A stretch of 64,000 bases of DNA from Galdieria yellowstonensis (lineage: Eukaryota; Rhodophyta; Bangiophyceae; Galdieriales; Galdieriaceae). Each line of letters starts with the position of its first letter. Position 1 is the stretch's first letter. The notes under the pieces are model-generated. The model worked only from the letters and a program-made list of their open reading frames with translations. It was not told the DNA's origin and searched no databases. Location of the stretch: assembly GCA_026122205.1 (NCBI GenBank), contig JANCYU010000033.1:139001-203000 (forward strand), read 5' to 3'. A program made the position numbers and the translations under genes. Shown here piece by piece: positions 1-9,819 of this stretch.

Positions 1-729
1 AGAAATTTGTTACCTGTTGCTGCTGCACATACACTTGGCCATATTGCTACTGTGGTGTCTTTAGGCTCTGTTGCGATATCGTTTACGCATGTCGTAAAGG
101 CACTGGAGCCTTTTGTCAATGTGATGGCTTCTGCTCTTATCTTACGTTCTGTCTTTCCTATTCCTGTTTATCTTTCTCTTTTACCGGTTGTGGGAGGTGT
201 CATTATGGCTTCCGTTACTGAACTTTCCTTTACTTGGACTGGGTTCTTAGCTGCAATGCTTTCCAACTTTGCCTTTACTGCTCGAAATATATTTTCCAAA
301 ATTTCGATGAATAACTCGCAAACCTCATCTTCTATGAGTCCAGCCAATTTATTTGCAGTATTAACTATTTTATCGACGTTGTTATTGTTACCTATCGCAC
401 TTGCATTGGAAGGTCCTCGACTTTATCCAGGTTGGATAGCGGCTTGTCATGGAAGTCATACTGTTGCTGTTGAGTTGATTACTTGGTTGTTGACTTCTGG
501 ATTGTTCTTTTATTTGTACAACGAAGTGGCTTTCTATGCTTTGGATTCCGTTCATCCCATCACGCATTCCGTGGGAAACACGATGAAACGTGTGGTTATT
601 ATAATCACTTCACTAATCGTGTTTAAGAATCCAATCACTTATGCCAATGCAATTGGTTCCGCTATTGCCATTGGCGGTGTTCTACTTTATTCATTAACCA
701 AATATTATTACAGTCAAAAAATAAAGTAG
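1..729 (+). CDS. Plastid phosphate translocator (TPT/PPT/GPT family), C-terminal part
   Basis: The reading frame is open from base 1, so the 5' part lies outside the window. The 242 visible residues are very hydrophobic with about seven membrane segments. They carry two blocks typical of plastid phosphate translocators: SFTHVVKALEPF near the left edge, and the stretch YNEVAFYALDSVHPITHSVG followed by NTMKR, which contains the Lys/Arg pair that binds the phosphate group in this family. These carriers exchange phosphorylated C3, C5 or C6 compounds for phosphate across the inner plastid envelope. The visible part does not tell which substrate class (triose-P, PEP or hexose-P) is used. It converges on the following minus-strand gene with only 10 nt between the stop codons. 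Confidence 0.9.
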   Translation, partial: RNLLPVAAAHTLGHIATVVSLGSVAISFTHVVKALEPFVNVMASALILRSVFPIPVYLSLLPVVGGVIMASVTELSFTWTGFLAAMLSNFAFTARNIFSKISMNNSQTSSSMSPANLFAVLTILSTLLLLPIALALEGPRLYPGWIAACHGSHTVAVELITWLLTSGLFFYLYNEVAFYALDSVHPITHSVGNTMKRVVIIITSLIVFKNPITYANAIGSAIAIGGVLLYSLTKYYYSQKIK

Positions 730-739
730 AATTGTTATT

Positions 740-2584
740 TCACAACTCCAACGATGCAGAAACGCCATAATGATCGGAAAGTTGTACAAACTTTTCTCGT
801 TTTTGTGAAGTTCTCGGCATTTCTTCTTCTTTTTCTGGAAAAATGGCTGCATGGGTGGAAGATTCGGATGACAATCTCTCGGAAACAAAAAATGTCTCCA
901 CTTTTGCACTTGCATTGGTAGAAACATGCAATTCACTATTTCGAGGATCGAATAATATATAATCCAATCTTTTACGACAACCTCTATCCGCTTTTGAAGC
1001 CAATGTCAGTTCCCATGTGCGCAATAATTGACCATAAGCATCCACCTCGGCATCTCCAACCGTTACGGGATGCATATCTCCATAAGCATCTTTTATCACA
1101 TCTTTCCACTTCAAAGGAGATATCCTTTGCGAATTGTATTTCCAAGAAGACTGTGAAAGCAACTGCATCATTTTGAGATACTCTTTGCTATCTCTTCCAT
1201 CCACAGCACTCGTTCGTCCATTCACATTCAGGTCGCCACAAAATATGACCAATTCTTTCTTGTCGGAATTCAGTTTGGAGTAAATAAACTCTCGTGCTTG
1301 TTCCAATTGAGTGCGTTTGATATTCCACATTTCTTCCAAGGGTTCATCGCCTGCTTGTAAATGAGTTGAAAACAAATGAAGATAACGAGGTTCCATATAA
1401 GGCAACTCTATTTTGGCATACAAGACACCTTTTGCGACTATGCAATCAATAGTAGAAAAACTAGCACGCTGAAAGAATATCGAGTCGGTGGCTACGATGG
1501 GAAATTTACTCAAAATAGTTACTCCTCCGTCCACTATTTTCGGTAACCAAGAAAATAAATGGCGTTTTAAATGTGCTTCATAATGAAAACCAAATACTCG
1601 AGCTGCTTTTACAAGTGACTGCCAACGATCACTTCCCAGAGTAAACAATTCTTGCAAACAAATAATATCATAATTCATCATATGCCGAAGAAACAGGACA
1701 AGTCTCTCATCCTTGTAATCATTTCCGTTGCTGGTAACACCAGGTGGACGAATAAATATATTATAAGATAATATACGAAACCTGCCAGTTTCTACAAATT
1801 TGGATAAAAAATAGTCTTGAGGATCTACAAGCACTGTGTCGGAACTATTTCTGTGCATCATATATCGATGATATATTTGTTGTGCAGTATCTTCGTACCA
1901 CTCTTGACGATTGAACGGTAAAATGTAAATGATAACAAAATAAACCAACAAAATAACCATCGTACAGCGAATCGTTCTGGAAGAAGTTTTAGATATGGCT
2001 ACATTAGCAGCACAACAACCGTGCAAAGCAAAAATAACTGCAACAAAAGACAGCATACCAAATAAGAAACCACAAATTAAAAGAAACGACAAGGAATGTG
2101 CTGAAGCCATATTCTTTCTCAAATACAAGGCTACAATAGTCATAAACAGTAAAAGACAACCAGAAAACAATAAACATAAAGCACGAAGCAAAGGAGAAGC
2201 TGTCCATTTCCTTTTAGGTATCGGAGGTTGTCCAGTTACGGAACAAGTCCTGTGTCTTTCCAAAGCAACAGGAGAACGACTCGTCTTGTAATACTGTCGA
2301 CTCGAAGGCGGTTTCTCCTCCTCTTGGTTTAAATATTCTGTAAACTCCAATACTTTGTTGGAAGATATTTTAGACTTTAAGGGACTCGTATCGACTTGAC
2401 GATGTCTTTGGGCACTTTCTTCCACGGAAGCTGCTCGCTTTCTTAGACCACGAGAGTTATCTTCTCGACTTTTCACTGGCATAACACGGTTTTCAGTAGG
2501 TTTTTGGGAAGGAGATGATTCACTTTTTGGGGAATGAAAAGTTCTATTCAGCTTGAAGTCATCAAAACTACGATGTCTCTTCAT
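740..2584 (-). CDS. Neutral sphingomyelinase-like membrane phosphodiesterase (endonuclease/exonuclease/phosphatase fold)
   Basis: Single-exon protein of 614 aa. Residues 1-130 are polar and probably disordered. Three hydrophobic segments follow at about 133-155, 162-187 and 205-225. From about 270 to the end it is an endonuclease/exonuclease/phosphatase domain: RILSYNIF at the start, the metal-binding Glu in DIICLQELF, the middle motif FSTHLQAG, CGDLNVNG, and the catalytic His in LSDHYGVSASLEL at the very C-terminus. This order matches neutral sphingomyelinases and related phosphodiesterases, which hydrolyse sphingomyelin-type lipids at a membrane. The substrate cannot be told from sequence; an inositol-phosphate phosphatase of the same fold is the main alternative. 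It is divergent from the zinc-finger gene starting 73 nt away. Confidence 0.75.
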   Translation of the reverse strand: MKRHRSFDDFKLNRTFHSPKSESSPSQKPTENRVMPVKSREDNSRGLRKRAASVEESAQRHRQVDTSPLKSKISSNKVLEFTEYLNQEEEKPPSSRQYYKTSRSPVALERHRTCSVTGQPPIPKRKWTASPLLRALCLLFSGCLLLFMTIVALYLRKNMASAHSLSFLLICGFLFGMLSFVAVIFALHGCCAANVAISKTSSRTIRCTMVILLVYFVIIYILPFNRQEWYEDTAQQIYHRYMMHRNSSDTVLVDPQDYFLSKFVETGRFRILSYNIFIRPPGVTSNGNDYKDERLVLFLRHMMNYDIICLQELFTLGSDRWQSLVKAARVFGFHYEAHLKRHLFSWLPKIVDGGVTILSKFPIVATDSIFFQRASFSTIDCIVAKGVLYAKIELPYMEPRYLHLFSTHLQAGDEPLEEMWNIKRTQLEQAREFIYSKLNSDKKELVIFCGDLNVNGRTSAVDGRDSKEYLKMMQLLSQSSWKYNSQRISPLKWKDVIKDAYGDMHPVTVGDAEVDAYGQLLRTWELTLASKADRGCRKRLDYILFDPRNSELHVSTNASAKVETFFVSERLSSESSTHAAIFPEKEEEMPRTSQKREKFVQLSDHYGVSASLEL

Positions 2585-2657
2585 AGACTCAAGGGAAACT
2601 CATCTCCAAAAGTTTCTCCTTCACACTTGAGAATTTCAAAGGTGCGTGGGAAGAACA

Positions 2658-3234
2658 ATGGATTGCCAATGTCTCTTCTTTGTCAGCACGTTTTGGAGTT
2701 GTCCAAGGTTACCTTGTGGAAAAAACAAAAGAGTTGCTAAAGTTGCGTGTCATGATAGAAAAAGTTACTCGCAATTAAGATACTTTCAGCCGTTTCCTAT
2801 TGTTTCACAACAATCCAATGAAAATGACAACAACAAAGACAGTGTACCTGCAGAGGAAGATATTGATCCTGCCGCAGAACTCCATCCCAGTTGGAATATT
2901 TATGAGGAACCTGTAAGTAGCTGCAGTTACAAATGCGCACTGTTTTATTCATTATCCAAAGGGAAACAAGTGTCTTATTTGTTTAGGAAGAGGCAAAGTA
3001 AAGTGTCTCTACTGTTTTGGAAAAGGAAGTGTACGAATAGGTCCTGATGAGGAAGATAGCATTCCCTGCAATCAATGTAATGGAGAAATGTATACTGTTT
3101 GTGAACGCTGTGAAGGTACAGGAGTAAGACCTAGTGTCATTTATGACTTTGAAACCCATCAATGGGTACCTGGACCTACTAACGCAGATATTTTGCAAAG
3201 AATAAAGGAAAAGTGGGGTAAGAAGGAAACATAA
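2658..3234 (+). CDS. DnaJ-type zinc-finger (CXXCXGXG) protein, probably organellar
   Basis: Two exons, about 2658-2912 and 2962-3234, separated by a 49-nt intron beginning GTAAGT; 175 aa. The second exon carries four CXXC units, CLICLGRG, CLYCFGKG, CNQCNGEM and CERCEGTG, enough to bind two zinc ions as in the cysteine-rich domain of DnaJ. There is no J domain. Plants have small plastid proteins of this type (BSD2, PSA2 and relatives) that act as folding or assembly factors. The first 60 residues lack acidic clusters and could be a targeting sequence. The acceptor could instead lie at 2970, which would remove three residues. I chose the ATG at 2658 as the first in frame; the exact partner is unknown. 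Confidence 0.7.
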
Positions 3235-3312
3235 GGAATAAAAGGGTTTGGAGTAGATCATCAAAGAATTGGATATATTTACAAAGATAAATATATTATA
3301 TAGAGGGATATG

Positions 3313-4093
3313 TTAGGAAGTGGGTAAAAGATAGCCTTGTTGAATAAGCAACTCAATATCTGTTCTCTTCAAGTAATGCAACGTGTCCTTCCGTAAGTGC
3401 ACAGGACCATTTTCCGTCATAATTGTTCCACAATCTTTTAGCACTTTTACTTCTAAATACAACGCTCGAGGTGGATACAACGACTGGACAATATTATTTC
3501 ATAGCGTTGCACAAAAGCAACAACTTACCGAAGAAATGTCTATTTGCACCTTATCACTGTAGGTGGCTACAAGTTGTTCATAGTTTGTTAACAATTCTTG
3601 TTCAGAAGCACTTAAATTTTCTTCTATTCGGTCATCCATTACGAGATATCTACTATCGCGCAATCGATAAAACCTATGAAGTCTATACAGGAGAAGGCGC
3701 TCAACTTTCAATACAAATACAATGTATGAGGACTGCTTACAAGTATGCAAGAACACATCGCTTATTACGAAGAATGACTCGATGAAAGAATATAGCTGTT
3801 CCTCCTATCCTTGGGTCACTAAGGTCGTTGTTGGCTTTTTCTAAAAGTTGTACTAATTGGGCATAGAGTTGGTCTATTTCTTGCACTACTTGACGAACTG
3901 CATCTTCCTATTATAAGCGTAGAAAATAGATATCGGATGGACATGTTTCCGCGCAAGTTGGTTGTCGCTTACTTTGTAAGGAGGCAACGATGAACTCTTA
4001 TACAGATGATGAACGAGAGCTGTTGCCTGGTCTCCATACATCTCCAAGGAAATTCAAATCGCGCAATGTCTTCCCGCCTCTGCCGCCAAAAAT
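3313..4093 (-). CDS. PSF1: GINS complex subunit PSF1
   Basis: Subunit of the GINS tetramer, which with MCM2-7 and CDC45 forms the replicative helicase. Exons on the minus strand: about 4093-4004, 3907-3741, 3682-3529 and 3483-3313; phases agree throughout and give about 193 aa, the usual PSF1 length. Exon 2 contains the family hallmark VILRNKRCVLAY, continued across the intron as LLHRFYRLRD in exon 3, followed by ENLSASEQELLTNYEQ. The last exon holds the small C-terminal domain, beginning YPPRALYLEVKVLKD and ending near IQQGYLLPTS. The N-terminal exon reads FGGRGGKTLRDL but no in-frame ATG is visible: the codon at the expected start is ATT (4093-4091). Either a further tiny 5' exon exists or the start is unusual. 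Family assignment is firm, the start is not. Confidence 0.82.
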
Positions 4094-4350
4094 AGGAAAG
4101 TTTCATTTTGAACAATTTCAAAAGTCTATTTTTTTTTATATTCACTGCTATATCTTGTGCAGTTGCCTTGCATTTCTTTTATTGACGAAACGTTTCTAGT
4201 CCACTTGAAACTCTTTTTCTATATTACATTAGATGCCTTTGCGAGTTGCTTTCTGTTATTGTTCCCCATCGTCTGTGCAACGAATTCACAAGGAATCATG
4301 AAACATCAACTAGTGCCAAATACTTGTGTTCAAAGGAACACTCTGATAGC

Positions 4351-7300
4351 TCAAGAATATTCATGTTCATCCAAAGTCTGCTGCTGAACATTCATCCATT
4401 TATTTCTACCTAGAGAAACAAAGTTAGAAACTTGAGTAAGAAACAGGTTAGTTGCAAACATACTGGGCGCTTGCAATGTAATAAAATGCAAATTATTCGT
4501 ATTACATTTCACAGAAGGAAGCTGTAGTGGCGTCAAAAAGATAAACTGTCTATTCGTTTGCGATATGGCTTCTTCTAATATTATTTGATAAGAAGTGTGA
4601 CGATTTCCTTCGTCCATAAATACATCAAATTCATCAAATATTCTAAACGGTACTTCCAATGCTTCACCCAAAGCCATAAGAAAACAAAGCGTAGTATAGG
4701 ATCTCTCTCCTCCAGATAAAGATTTGAGATCTTGTGTTGGAATATATGTACCATTGCTCTTTCGCTGCGAAGCAACAGCAACTTTTATGGAGACACTTCT
4801 TGACTTACGATGGATATGTAAATCTCCTTTATGACCTCGATGACTCATAAAACGTCCAAAGTAGAGTCGGACAGTATTTTCTACTCTCTTATGCATTTGG
4901 ATATATTGTTGTCCGTATTCTGTCACGTTCTTTGATATACGATCTACTAAGTGGTCCAAACGATGAAGCTGTCTCTCAACTGTTTGTAATCGCTTCTTCG
5001 AATCATTCAACTCCTTCGTTATTTGTATGAGAGTACGGTTAGATGCCCTTTCATTATATTTCTTGATTTCCTCGGCTTTACGTTGAGCAACTTCCTTTAC
5101 CGCATCTAAAGAAGAATACTTCCATTCTGCTAAGGGCTCATATTTTTCAGCAACTTCTTCCTGCATCCTTTCCAATCGTGGACCTTCAACTTCGATTTCG
5201 TTGGAAAGAGCTTCGATCTTGGAGTCAAGTTGGTCATATTCCTTTTGCAGTTGGGATTTCTCTTTGGAAAATCTGCCACTATCACTTTTCATCTTTTCGA
5301 TATGAGTACGAATCTTTTCACATTCCTCAGTGAACTGCCAAATTTCGTGCTTTTTCTTCCTTTCTTGTTCGGCAAGACTTTCAATTTCCTTCTCCATTTG
5401 TTGGAGAGAATGCTCAATCGTCATCATTCTCCGTTCCTTCTCTTCCTTTTCATTTGTCAAAGTTTCCCTCTGTTCGATTAAAGTATCCGTATCCTTCAAG
5501 GTTCTCAAATCTTCTAGTTCCTGTTTCTTTTCAATTATCTTATTTTCAACACTCCTCATTCTTTCCGATGTCTCCTTGCGTTGTTGAACAGCATGATCCA
5601 TATTCCTCTCCAAAATCGTTCGCCTCTTTTGTATTTCTTTCGCTTGTTGAATACTGAAATCGATTTGACGTTTCAAGTCTTCCACTTTAGTACTAGCATC
5701 TCTCTGTGCTTGTTCAAAGTTTTCCGTAAGAAGAATAGAATCTTTCGACAGATAACTCGTATGGAATAAACCTCCGCCGCGTATGAAAACTCTTTTGCCT
5801 TCAGCAGACCAACAGCATCTCACATAAGGTAGGTTCATTCGAGCGACAACATAGCATTCGTGCAAAGTATCGAACAAGAGGTTCATATCCAGCTCGAGCA
5901 AATCAAGCAAAAGATTGTACACTACAGGGCTACGAACATTCAATTCACTGATGACAGTTCGATAAGAATGATATTCTGTATCTTGTAGGGTATAAGGGCC
6001 ACGACTGAAATCCATTACAACTATGGAAAGATTTCTACAAATACTTGTCAACACTCTGCGGTCATGATTGTCGCATACGATGAACTTTGCAAGATTTTTC
6101 CTACCAATACTCTCTTGAATAGCTCGAGCCCATTTTGAGTCCTTTACTTCGATATATGATCCAATAGGACCGATTGGAGCTTGATGAAATCTATTTGCAG
6201 CAACATAACGATGAATAGTCTGCATGGTCTTTTCATCGATTCCAAAGCGTTCGCAAGTGTATCCTTCAGCTACTCTTTTCCACTTGGCAAGTGTTTGTTC
6301 CGCATGTTCGGCTTCTTTTTCCAGTATCTGGATATGAGACTTCTTGTGATTCAACTCCTTCTCTAGTTCTTCTAGTTCTCGGTTGTTTCTTGAAATACTG
6401 TCACAATAGTTTTTGTTCGTTTCATTTAGAGACTCTTTTTCAAGTTCTAAAGAATTTATCTGACTGCTGATTGAATTCATTTGTTGCGACTCCAATGTAT
6501 TGTCATTATTTAGACGACGTTGACATTCATCTAACATCTCGGTGATACGCTCTACTTCGTGTTTCAACATTTCCAACTCAGATTCGTGCTCCTGTTTCCA
6601 ACGTTTCTTTTGAGATAGTTCATTGCGTGTAGCTTCGACTTCACTGCGCCATGCTTCAGTTTCTTGAAGCAGCTCCTCCATACGTGCTCCTCCCTCGTCT
6701 ATTTGACTATTCAAACTTGTAATTTCGTTGTCCACACGTTGTATTTCATTCTGTAATTGTTCTTGTCTACTCCTTGCATCAGCTTCTTCTTGTATCTTCT
6801 CATTTAGTGTTTTTTTCTTCTCGAACACTAGTCTCCAAGCGTATTCCCTCTCCACTTCCTTCAATTCTAATTGCATCTGTTCTACATTCTCCAAAGAACC
6901 TCTTTCGGTTTCCAACTCCTCCACCTCTTTTTGCAATGATGGAAGCATTTCTTGCTTTTGCTGTCGGGCAATTTGTGCTTGTAGACAACTATTTCTAGCA
7001 TTGTTCAAGTTTTGTTCATAATTTCGGAGTCCTGTTGCTTCTGCAAAGAATTCGTATAGTTCTTCCGCTTTCTTGGAATGTAAGAGTTGCTTCCATTTCT
7101 GTTGCGGGACAACTGTAGCAGGATTATCGATGTAAATATGAAAGTGACGAGTGATTCTCTCTACTTCTTGTCGTGCATTGGGAACGTCTACCTTTTTGTT
7201 TTCTGCATCAAATAAAGTCCACTCGCTAGCTCCATTTCTTGGAATTCTCCGTTGAATTACTATGGCGTCTTTGAATAAATCGGGACGATATCTATTATCG

Positions 7301-7866
7301 AACAAGTTTTGTTGTTCATCTGGTGCTTTATTCACGATGCGGACCTTTATCAGAGCATAATTTGCACCTTGGAATATCAAGTCCGATAAGGAGTGAGCCC
7401 GTTCCGTAGCAAAAGCTCTGCTTCCTAAAGCAACTTGAATAGCTGCTATTACCGCACTTTTACCACTACCATTCGGTCCTTGTATTACGTTGACACTAGG
7501 ATATAACTCCACTTCGTAACTTTGGTGGCACATAAAGTTCCTCATGTAAACCTTTCTAATAATTCCTGCAGTACCTCGAACATGGCTATCTTCCAAGGAG
7601 TCCTCATTCGACTCTTCCACGTCATCGTACTCTTTGCTAGTATTGACTGAATCTTCCACAGGTTCTTGGAGTTCAACAAGGGCATCATCGTGAGGAAGCG
7701 CGTTATTTGTGGTCAACGCATCGATGCTAAGTTCTGGAACGCTGGAGGTCAACTCTCCATTTTCAGTCGTTGTTTTACGTCTTTTCAAGTTTTCAGGTGT
7801 TGTCGAGTTTATCACTGAAACAATATCGATACCATTTGGTCGCTTTCGACTTGCTTCAGAATGCAT
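4351..7866 (-). CDS. SMC6: Structural maintenance of chromosomes protein 6 (SMC6)
   Basis: Intronless gene for 1171 aa. Residues 1-95 are polar. The Walker A motif GPNGSGKSAVI is at about 130-140, after YMRNFMCHQSYEVELYPSVN, which is typical of SMC6. Long coiled coils rich in Glu, Lys and Gln run to about 530 and again from about 760 to 1010. Between them lies the hinge (RFHQAPIGPIGSYIEV region). The ABC signature LSGGERSYTTLCFLMAL and Walker B RIFDEFDVFMDEGNR lie near the C-terminus. SMC6 pairs with SMC5 in the cohesin-like complex that resolves recombination intermediates and restrains stalled forks. The short tail after Walker B is diverged. It is transcribed toward PSF1 in the same direction, with about 260 nt between them. 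Confidence 0.95.
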   Translation of the reverse strand: MHSEASRKRPNGIDIVSVINSTTPENLKRRKTTTENGELTSSVPELSIDALTTNNALPHDDALVELQEPVEDSVNTSKEYDDVEESNEDSLEDSHVRGTAGIIRKVYMRNFMCHQSYEVELYPSVNVIQGPNGSGKSAVIAAIQVALGSRAFATERAHSLSDLIFQGANYALIKVRIVNKAPDEQQNLFDNRYRPDLFKDAIVIQRRIPRNGASEWTLFDAENKKVDVPNARQEVERITRHFHIYIDNPATVVPQQKWKQLLHSKKAEELYEFFAEATGLRNYEQNLNNARNSCLQAQIARQQKQEMLPSLQKEVEELETERGSLENVEQMQLELKEVEREYAWRLVFEKKKTLNEKIQEEADARSRQEQLQNEIQRVDNEITSLNSQIDEGGARMEELLQETEAWRSEVEATRNELSQKKRWKQEHESELEMLKHEVERITEMLDECQRRLNNDNTLESQQMNSISSQINSLELEKESLNETNKNYCDSISRNNRELEELEKELNHKKSHIQILEKEAEHAEQTLAKWKRVAEGYTCERFGIDEKTMQTIHRYVAANRFHQAPIGPIGSYIEVKDSKWARAIQESIGRKNLAKFIVCDNHDRRVLTSICRNLSIVVMDFSRGPYTLQDTEYHSYRTVISELNVRSPVVYNLLLDLLELDMNLLFDTLHECYVVARMNLPYVRCCWSAEGKRVFIRGGGLFHTSYLSKDSILLTENFEQAQRDASTKVEDLKRQIDFSIQQAKEIQKRRTILERNMDHAVQQRKETSERMRSVENKIIEKKQELEDLRTLKDTDTLIEQRETLTNEKEEKERRMMTIEHSLQQMEKEIESLAEQERKKKHEIWQFTEECEKIRTHIEKMKSDSGRFSKEKSQLQKEYDQLDSKIEALSNEIEVEGPRLERMQEEVAEKYEPLAEWKYSSLDAVKEVAQRKAEEIKKYNERASNRTLIQITKELNDSKKRLQTVERQLHRLDHLVDRISKNVTEYGQQYIQMHKRVENTVRLYFGRFMSHRGHKGDLHIHRKSRSVSIKVAVASQRKSNGTYIPTQDLKSLSGGERSYTTLCFLMALGEALEVPFRIFDEFDVFMDEGNRHTSYQIILEEAISQTNRQFIFLTPLQLPSVKCNTNNLHFITLQAPSMFATNLFLTQVSNFVSLGRNKWMNVQQQTLDEHEYS

Positions 7867-7957
7867 ACAAAGGAAAACAAGGCGCGCAGCCCAATGACGT
7901 CAACGACAAAAATTTGGCGCCATTTTCTTCATTTACTTTGGATTACTTGCAGAAAGG

Positions 7958-9082
7958 CTACAGAGGACTTAAAACTTGGGTATCTATACCTTTTTCTATC
8001 CAACAAGGAAAGCCGCTCTTAGATGAATGCAAGGCATACTTTAAAACAGAACAAGGAATTTCAAAGGGATGTGTCTCTGGCCAAGTAGAGAGACACGTAA
8101 TGCTCGCAAACTTTCTTCGAAGAGCATCCACGTCAGTCGTTTGCTCATCTGGCACAAAGTCAATGCCTCCGTGAACAACCAGACGGAAAATTTCTTCTTC
8201 TTTCCAGCCACAGTTCTCTTCTACTTTGGAAGCTCTTTGTAGGACATCTCGATAGAATACACCGCCTAAGCTAGTAGAAAGGAAGCTTCCATTCCATCTA
8301 GAAGGAACATTCAGGTTGACTAAAAGGTCTCCCGCTTGAAATGATTGTAACAGGATATCAAAACATTGATCTTCAGTTAGACTTTCCTTTATCTGCCGGC
8401 GATGAAAGTTTGAAACAGGTCTTTGATAATTTCTTGGATATTTAGGCAAAAATGTGAGCAACTTGGAACAGAGTTGAAAGGTTGCTTCTACAGCAGTCGA
8501 AATATTTTCTTCTCTCATATCACTGGAAGCCAAACTAGTTGCTATAGAGGGAACGCCATAGAAAGCAGCGTGTCTTGCCCCAGCAAAAGTTCCACTATGC
8601 AAAACGTCATGACTAGTATTGGGACCCAAGTTGATGCCACTTATAGTTAACGTAGGCACTAGATTTTTTGACTGCAATAAGCCTTTCGGATCTAAAGCCA
8701 CAGAAACACAGTCTGCTGGAGATCCACTAACACTATAAACGTTTTCGCCAAGATTTCGCAACTCTTTTACATATAAATCACTTGTCATAGTTAAGCGATG
8801 ACTACAAGCGCTTTGGTTGGTGTCTGGTGCTACAACAACTACGTTCCAGTCGCAACTTGCAAACTTTTTGGCCAACAATAATATACCAGGACTGGTTACA
8901 CCATCGTCGTTGGTCAACAAGATACAAGGCTGCGTTTTGTTAGCGGTGCACATTTTGTATATCGGTCGGTGTTGACAACGCACAGGTGCAAGCCTACAAA
9001 GCCGATCTCTTATTTTTACGAAATATCGTTTCCGAATAGAGTGCCAAACTGCGATGTTTGTCGAACAACCAAAGGCGCTCAC
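7958..9082 (-). CDS. SurE-like 5'/3'-nucleotidase (survival protein E)
   Basis: Single exon, 374 aa. After about 50 N-terminal residues rich in Arg and hydrophobics, which look like an organelle-targeting leader (a second Met sits at residue 44), the SurE fold begins with ILLTNDDGVTSPG, whose two Asp residues bind the metal. Next come VVVVAPDTNQSACSHRLT (phosphate-binding Ser region), GSPADCVSVAL and SGINLGPNTSHDVLHSGTFA, all standard SurE motifs. SurE enzymes are metal-dependent phosphatases that act on nucleoside monophosphates and polyphosphate. The C-terminal 110 residues are less conserved. Plants and algae carry such genes, usually with plastid or mitochondrial signals; location here is inferred. 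The 3' end lies 91 nt from the SMC6 start codon on the same strand. Confidence 0.9.
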   Translation of the reverse strand: MSAFGCSTNIAVWHSIRKRYFVKIRDRLCRLAPVRCQHRPIYKMCTANKTQPCILLTNDDGVTSPGILLLAKKFASCDWNVVVVAPDTNQSACSHRLTMTSDLYVKELRNLGENVYSVSGSPADCVSVALDPKGLLQSKNLVPTLTISGINLGPNTSHDVLHSGTFAGARHAAFYGVPSIATSLASSDMREENISTAVEATFQLCSKLLTFLPKYPRNYQRPVSNFHRRQIKESLTEDQCFDILLQSFQAGDLLVNLNVPSRWNGSFLSTSLGGVFYRDVLQRASKVEENCGWKEEEIFRLVVHGGIDFVPDEQTTDVDALRRKFASITCLSTWPETHPFEIPCSVLKYALHSSKSGFPCWIEKGIDTQVLSPL

Positions 9083-9819
9083 TCTTCAAAGTACAACCAA
9101 ATAATACACAAAACTTTGCTCAACAAATTATAAAAGCACGAGACAGACCATGGAACTTACTTGTGGCCAGACATGTCGGAAACGTCTTGATATCCAAATC
9201 GCAAGTGCACTGAAATAACAACAAAGTAGTAGCATAGTCGGCGACTTTTGATATTTGCTGTACTCATAAAGAATCTTTAAAGAGTGCGTAGATGAAATGA
9301 GCTAAATATAAAGATGACTTGTTGTTTACTGTTAACTACAAGCAATGAGAATGAGAGGAGTGAAATGGAAAGTACCCTTATATAAAAATCAACTCGTTTA
9401 TGGAGTTGCACTGTCAAGAACCAACCTCAATTCAAATAGTTATTAAAATGAGAGAGTCTTAACTCGATATCGTCATTGCATCGTCGAATGGACTCGTTTC
9501 TCTCTATCATTTTCTACACAAGTGGAATCCAATTTCTATGAAAAATTTAAAAGCAGTTTTGTATGCCTTTTATGATCTTTGCACTGCAAGACTCGAGCCG
9601 TTTTGATATATCATCCAATATCCAAAAAATGACCCAAGAAGAAATCGTTTCCTTTTTCAGATACTTGCCTAGGCGAATGTTTGAAAGCCGGGAATATCAA
9701 CAATATGCAGTTTGTCTCCAGTGACAGCTTATTCTCAAGCCCTATAAATCCAAATAAGATGACATAATTGTCCAAAAATCCAACTATTGTTCCACTGGAG
9801 GATTTATAGAAAATCGTTT
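9083..9819. other. Intergenic region, 0.74 kb
   Basis: No reading frame with coding character, tRNA or repeat was recognised here. It should contain the SurE promoter on its left side and the 3' end of the glycosyltransferase transcript on its right side. It is long for this window, where most gaps are under 250 nt, so a small non-coding RNA cannot be excluded. Confidence 0.5.

Noticed and set aside
1995..2291. 98-codon plus-strand frame inside the sphingomyelinase-like gene
   Set aside because: It is the antisense shadow of the membrane-segment region of a well-supported 614-aa gene.
5230..7021. Several plus-strand frames of 60-97 codons within SMC6
   Set aside because: Phe/Ser/Leu-rich shadows of the Glu/Lys-rich coiled coil on the opposite strand.
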